NCBI GenBank assembly: GCA_024760905.1
Contig: CM045745.1
Span: 12,357,782-12,421,781 of the forward strand
DNA: 64,000 nucleotides
Direction: 5' to 3'
DNA from: Plotosus lineatus
Taxonomy: Eukaryota; Chordata; Actinopteri; Siluriformes; Plotosidae
The notes beneath the pieces are model-generated. The model was given only the letters and a program-made list of their open reading frames with translations. It searched no databases and had not been told where the DNA came from. The position numbers and the translations under genes are program-made. This document shows, piece by piece, positions 58,390-64,000 of this stretch (positions are counted from its first letter, which is position 1; each line of letters opens with the position of its first letter).

Positions 58390-58794
58390 GGCTAAGTCCA
58401 AATTTCCACTAGGTGTGAAGGTGAGTGTAAATATTATGAGTGTTTGTGTGTGTGTACATGTGTCCTGCGATGGTCTGACAAGCTCTTTAGGGCTACCTCG
58501 CCCAGTGTTGCCTGAGATAGGCTTCAGCCTCTCCCCAATCCTAGCAGGAGTAGGTGGTTTGGCAAGTGAGTGAGTATGATGAGAGTAAATTAAATCACAT
58601 GACTGTACTGTGATGAGGCACACCAATGTAACTTCATTAGGATAAAAATGACAAAAAAAAGACTGATTTAAATCAACCTACTCCGAACCATGCCTACTTT
58701 TTCTTATGTGGCCATGATGTATTAGGCCTCCCTTGTGGTTTTATTCGCCTACTTTTTACTCACTCTCATTCTATTCATTAAACTGCTCAATCCT

Positions 58795-59070
58795 ACCAGG
58801 GTTGCTGGAGGGGTTGGAGCCTACCTGAGTCAACCCTGTGCAAATGTGGGATACAACCTGAACAACTTGCCAGACCATTGCAGAGCAAACCCACACAACC
58901 ATTTACACTTAAATCTATGGGTAGCTGACAACAGCCAATTGGCCAAATGTGCATGTCTTTGGACTGTGGGGGAAAACTAGAGTACCCAGAGGAAACCCAT
59001 GAAAGCATGGGGAGAAAATGCAAACGTCACACAGAAACGCCCAAGGCTGGGAACCAAACCCAGGACCTTC
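58795..59070 (-). mobile_element. SINE, second head family, head damaged
   Basis: It contains TACCAGGGTTGCTGGAGGGG, GGACTGTGGGGGAAAACTAG and AGAAACGCCCAAGGCTGGG, colinear with 61664-61984. The tRNA-like head is largely missing. Confidence 0.65.
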
Positions 59071-59537
59071 TTGCTTGCTTGCTTGATTTTTTTTTTTTAC
59101 CACTTTTAAAAACATATGCAGTAGGTGGATATACAATTCACATTAATTATAGGCCTACTTTAATTTATTCATCACTATACACTTTATATGCATGTGCCAT
59201 GTTGCATTCGGGAGTTCTTGGCAATACTAGATATAAAGTGGAAAAACACTCAGATTGGGGATGCCTTCCATTCACGGCAAAATTCACATACTCACACCTG
59301 AAGGCATTTCAGCACAGCTATTCCAACTACTGACATAATTTTGGGAACACAGTGATAACCAGAGAACCCAGAGGAAACCCACTACATAGGAGGAGAACAT
59401 AGAGTAGACCCTGTGTTTGATTAAAATGCATTCAATTCACATGACTTGTCAAACTAGGTAAAATGTAATGTACACAATGAGGCACTGCTTGAAAGTGGCG
59501 CTCCCCATGAGATTTTTGTTGGATCTATTTATTTTCC

Positions 59538-59568
<31 letters not shown>

Positions 59569-59570
59569 CA

Positions 59571-60255
59571 CAGGCAGTACTTGAGTTATGAACGAGTTCT
59601 GTTCCTATGATGCGTCGTAACCCGGAATTCTGTGTAAGTTGGATTTTTATCCCTAAATTCTCCCTAAATCTCTAAATAACTATCCAAATAGATGTATTAT
59701 ATGTCACATTCATGGGAAAACAGTACAGACAATTAAAATAGACATTTCAATTAAAAGCAGCCTTTCTCCGACCTTTTAATAATATCCAGCTTCGTTTCCA
59801 TCGTAATGGCTTTCTGCTTGGTTTTAACAACTACGCCAGAAGATCCTCTTTCTTTTTGTGGCCATGATGTGAAAAAGGAGCACAAACACAGACAATCTAC
59901 ACCATGACGCACCTCGAGACAAAATGGACAATGCTAATAACCGTGCAGCACTGCGTAGCTGTGTATTCATATGCACGTCGCCTCATTTTGGGGAATGTTG
60001 TCTACATTCCTCAATCTTGGCATGTGGCAAGTTCCTGACTAAGAGCAAACAGTCAATCAGTATAGTGATGCATGACAGCCAATCAGCTTCTTGATGTATA
60101 TGAACAAGGAACGAATGAGTCATCGTTTCTTAAATATATTTCTCAAAAGGTCCTCAAAAAAGCTCCACTATAAGAACACAATCAATTGGATAATAATAAC
60201 AATTTATGGTTTCTGTCACTGTAATGTAAGTTGGGCTATGACATCCGAGCCTAGT
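59571..60255. mobile_element. Tigger-like element (family I) with transposase relic, right end uncertain
   Basis: The left end is CAGGCAGTACTTGAGTTATG, followed by AACGAGTTCTGTTCC, the same layout as the other Tigger ends. On the minus strand from the ATG at 59863-59865 it reads MATKRKRIFW. After one frameshift comes KTKQKAITMETKLDIIKRSE, the CENP-B-type DNA-binding start of a Tigger transposase. The right end was not identified; the coordinate is approximate. Confidence 0.6.
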
Positions 60256-60289
60256 GACTCACCATGGCGGTGCTTATCGCTGTTTTTCT

Positions 60290-60492
60290 GTATCTTGAAG
60301 ATGACTAGTAGTGCAACTCCTCCTGGATGGCACTCCATCGCAGGTTACCTTCTCAGTATTTTTTATTGGTATCCATTTACACTGTGGGTGCACAGGTGAA
60401 GGCCTTGCCCAGGAGTCTTAGCATGGTGGGAATCTTTACGCTGATTTGAACTTCTGATCATGAGCCCAGCACCCTAACCACTATTCCACCAT
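60290..60492 (-). mobile_element. SINE family 3, uninterrupted copy
   Basis: On the minus strand the head reads GGTATGGTGGAATAGTGGTT with AGTTCAAATCAGC as a decayed B-box; the other end has AGTGCAACTCCTCCTGGATG. It serves as the unsplit reference for 35586-37351. Confidence 0.65.
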
Positions 60493-60565
60493 ACCCAATA
60501 AAAATAAAATCATAAAACCCTAGTTGTACTTCACAGAGCCCACTTTGAGAACCACTGTTTTAAAG

Positions 60566-61660
60566 AATGGATTCAGTATTAACATATCACTCCTTTACAC
60601 TCTTCAACAAAGAAGATAACTTCACAAAGATAACAATCCAAAGTTACACTCACTCTGCAGGGGATGAAAAATGAAGTCATGGCCTTGATTTAAATGATTA
60701 ATAAACACAATAAACAGAATGCATAAATCCTCTCCAGGAATCGCATCAATAAAATAAACTCAGCTACTTCATGCTTTGAAGCAATCAGAGAGAGAAGTGT
60801 GATGTGGGGCAGTCTAGATCTAGAAAGATCGAGGCTGTAGGTCTATAATTCAGATTAATATATTGACATCAGTGTTCTGGAGAACTTTAGTGGGAAATTG
60901 TATTTGCTGGGGCATGAGTGATTGATGTACAAGCATTTTGGTATAAAGGACTTCTGAGTTTTATTATTATTTCTGATGTGCTGTGGTATACAATGTGAGG
61001 CTTCTGTTTAAGGGTGCACTGGATTTGTTTGGACATTACATACACACTTTAAAATGATGTCATAATGCTTTGTTAACACTGAAAATGAGCTGGACATTTA
61101 CCAGCGTAGCCTTTGGTTGATTTGAAGGATTCTTCTGTCAGGATCAGTTCTAGATCATATTTTTCCTTTGTTAAGGTTTGAGGGAATATTGTGAATGAGT
61201 GTGGGGTCAGTGGACACTGTGCAGATGATGTGTCTGAACATCTGAATACAGTAGTCCAAAAGCATGCAAATATCTCAGCGTCTGATATCACTATCTTTTC
61301 TCTCTCACAAGAGTTAATGAAATGCATTCTTTATTAGTATGTTTTAAATCATCAAGATTTATAATCAGTGCTGCAAATGCTTCCTGTGTACAACGATTAA
61401 CAGTCATCTAATCATCACACATGCACTAAACAGAAAGATTTAGCAGGGTTTTATTATAAATGTACACTTACAAAAGTGACACCAAACATAAAAATGAGCT
61501 GTTGTGTCAGATGGTGTTAATACTACAGTTATATATTTATACTGTTCTATGCTGCTTTTGTTTCGTCAGGAAAGACTTATCCATATACATCTTAGTTTCT
61601 GATCAGACCAGCTTCCATTTTTTTACACAGATTTTAAACTTGTAATTCATTTTCAATCTT
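60566..61660. other. Unassigned stretch, unique-looking
   Basis: No gene or repeat I can support. If the exon at 56900 is real, this is intron. Confidence 0.45.
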
Positions 61661-61663
61661 AAC

Positions 61664-61984
61664 TAGTGTCGCGAGGAGGCTGGCGACCAGCTCAGCCGAC
61701 TCTGGGCGAGGGCAGGTTACACAGCTCGCAAGGCCATTTCAGGTCCAGCACTCATACAACCATTCATACTTGTACTCACATCTAGGGGTGTTTTGGAACA
61801 GTCAATTAACCTAGTGTGCATGTTTTTGGATTATGGGAGGAAACCGGAGTACCTGGAGGAAACCCATGCAAGCACAGGGAGAACATGCAAACTCCGCACA
61901 GAAACGCCCGAACTGGGAATCGAACCCAGGACTTTTTTCCTGTGAGGCGGACATGCTAACCACTACGCTACCGTGCCACCCTAA
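61664..61984 (-). mobile_element. tRNA-headed SINE, second head family, well preserved
   Basis: On the minus strand the head reads GGTGGCACGGTAGCGTAGTG, then GTTAGCATG (A-box region), then CTGGGTTCGATTCCC (B-box). The tail at 61664-61740 contains CTGGCGACCAGCTCAGCCGA and resembles L2-type 3' ends. Confidence 0.82.
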
Positions 61985-63540
61985 GCCTGTAACTAAGTAT
62001 TGAGGGTAATTCCCTGAAACCTTTTTGTTAGAGTATTGAAGCATCAAGCAATAAATAAATAAATAAATAGGTAAATAAAGGCAGGAAAGACTCATTTTGT
62101 AAAATGCTATACAATAGGCCTGTCAATAAGACTGCGGGGTGCACAGTTCCCACAAAGGGGCTAAAAATGGGAGGAAAACAGAATTAAGCTAGGTAATTAA
62201 AAACCAAGGGTGCTCTTTATTTCCTGCACATGCACATCCAATTACTCTCCCAATGCATCAAGAGGTTTTTGCACTTCCATGGTCCACAGACACATGAGCC
62301 ACGATGGGCTGATGGAGCCTAAAAGCTTCTTTAAAAGGCTTTTCCTTATAAAGAATCAGAAAGAAAAAAATATAGGAAAAAAGCAGGTATGAGAGGGAGG
62401 GTGAGTTTGCTGCTTTTTGGCTTCCTGTTGTCTTAGTTGGTAAGTGCAGAAGAGACAAACAAACAAGCAAACAAATGAATACATAAATGAGGCAGTGTTG
62501 AAACAGTGCCCAGATTATCCACTCCTGCTTAAGCAGAACATAAAGTCTTTACAATATGTACATGGCTGTACATGGTGTGTTGCGCTTGGCCTGGGCCTGA
62601 CTGCAGCTGTGAAATCAGTGGGCGTTGCTGTTAGTTTAACTCTGGAGTAGGAGTTAGACACCCTTCAGCTAAGAGTCGAGCATCTCAGGCCTTACCGGGC
62701 TCGTGTCATTTTGAATTGTGTTGCATTGTCTGCCACTCTGACAGTGGAAAAGTTTGGGTGCTGAAAAGAACTGAATGTGCTCTGTGTGTACACACTTGGC
62801 CTTTTGCTGAGGCTGTTGCTCTGGTTCCTGCGACGCTGTAGGCAGCTGTCCACGGTGCTGAACCTTTCATCAACTGGTTTGTGTTCTGCCTTTGAAACTC
62901 AGTCTGAGTTGCTGTCTTTCCTGAAACCCATCATTAAAAGCCTTCACAAAGCAATTATATAAGAATTCTCACCAAGGTTTTGATTGTGTTTATTGACATT
63001 TATAAATTTGAAGATAAATACAGTGCTGATGTGCTCTTGAAAGTTACATAAAATGTAGAAAAGACTATTGTTGAGTTCAAGGCCACCTTAACTGAAACCA
63101 AGTCGGGAGTCAAGACCAACATCAGACAATCAGATTTGTTCATTTGTTGGTTGTGGTATCTTTCTCATTAAATTTCTCTTAAATTAACCAAAATATCCGA
63201 TCAGTATTGGACTTATTAATTTCTAGAAATGAGGACAAAAAGACATATAGAGGACATTGGCTTATCTAATACATCTATGCATGATGCATACTTGTTATGT
63301 GCAATATTATTTTGAACATGGAAAAATTAAGTATTTTGAAACATAGTCACTTGAGATGTGTCCGTGCCCTATAACTTTACAGTGAAAGTTTGTAACATAA
63401 AAGGAATGTTCCAGTAGGAATAAGAACATGTTCATGGAAATAGTGTTGTGATCTCATGGTGTTAAAAAATATATTTGAGTCTTTGTTAGCTGAGGTTGAG
63501 AGAAGACCATCTAAAATTTGACCCAGATTTATGACAAGAC
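61985..63540. other. Unassigned stretch, unique-looking
   Basis: A short AAATA repeat lies near 62049-62078. No gene is recognisable; open frames are short. Confidence 0.45.
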
Positions 63541-63544
63541 AGCA

Positions 63545-63888
63545 AGCACTCACTCCAAACCACTTAATCCTATTAGGGCTATGGAGAGGCTGAAGCCTAT
63601 CTCTGCTGACAGTAAGTGAGGGTGGGGCACACCCTGAACAGCTTGCCTGTCCATTGCATGGCCAACCCATACAGCTATTCACATTCATGTTCACATCTAG
63701 GGGCAGTTTGGAACAGCCAGCTAGCCTAATGTGCATATCTTGGGACGGTGGGAGGGAACCAGAGTACCCGGAGGAAACCCACACAATCACAGGGCAGACA
63801 AGCACATGCAAACCCCACACTGAAACACTCTTGCTGAGAGTACTTGCTGTGAGGTGAACATGCTAACCACTACACCGTCATGCCACCC
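63545..63888 (-). mobile_element. tRNA-headed SINE, second head family
   Basis: It is colinear with 61664-61984 (GGAACCAGAGTACCCGGAGG, CTAACCACTACACCGTCATG). The B-box region is partly deleted. Confidence 0.72.
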
Positions 63889-64000
63889 AGAAAGAGAGCA
63901 TTTATGTGTTTTAAGACAACAGCCCTCCTGTGTTCTAAAACGGTGCAGATGACAGTGTTTATAGTCAGAGTATTGTACCAAATTACATGCAGATAAGTTT

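Larger units (their letters stand above)
57376..60557. mobile_element. Large hAT-like element carrying nested insertions
   Basis: The left end is CAGGGGTTCTCAAACTTTTT and the right end CACTTTGAGAACCACTG. The flanks are CTTTAAAG (57368-57375) and TTTTAAAG (60558-60565), 7 of 8 matching. Such ends are typical of Charlie-type hAT elements. Inside lie a second hAT element, LINE pieces, a SINE, Tigger sequence and a family-3 SINE. No hAT transposase is recognisable. Confidence 0.7.

Overview
The window is vertebrate nuclear DNA, almost certainly from a ray-finned (teleost) fish. It holds one clearly recognised host gene, broken into GT-AG exons by introns of 0.2-8 kb. The rest is dense with mobile elements of the kinds usual in fish genomes: Tigger/pogo-like, Tc1-like and hAT-like DNA transposons, an RTE-like LINE, and several tRNA-headed SINE families. 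I cannot name the species. No bacterial, phage, CRISPR or operon feature is present. REGION 1-40.5 kb: the plus strand carries the 3' two-thirds of dhx15, the DEAH-box RNA helicase DHX15/Prp43. Eleven coding exons (4-14 by comparison with the 14-exon human gene) run from 4952 to the stop codon at 40086-40088. They encode 561 residues, including helicase motifs II (DEAH), III (SAT), V and VI and the C-terminal winged-helix/ratchet/OB-fold region. Exons 1-3, with the N-terminus and Walker A motif, lie upstream of the window. The first 4.95 kb is the end of intron 3 and is a stack of nested transposons. The other introns hold most of the remaining mobile elements. REGION 40.5-56.6 kb: intergenic. 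It has some apparently unique sequence just after the gene, then a near full-length RTE-like LINE on the minus strand with a perfect 16-bp target duplication (44238-47350). Two decayed Tc1-like relics, a Tc1-like element with long inverted repeats split by a SINE (52131-53975), and more SINE and Tigger copies follow. REGION 56.6-64 kb: a GC-richer segment with a strong Kozak ATG, a 27-codon open segment and a good splice donor looks like the first exon of a second plus-strand gene, which I do not recognise. A 3.2-kb hAT-like element carrying smaller elements inside it, and further SINEs, follow. WHAT IS MOST UNUSUAL: no new multi-gene system is visible; the interest lies in the mobile elements. 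At least seven Tigger-like families share one terminal-repeat layout. One SINE head is joined to two unrelated LINE-type tails. The SINE with the RTE-type tail carries both the 5' and the 3' end of the RTE-like LINE found in the same window. Several insertions-within-insertions can be dated relative to one another from intact target duplications.
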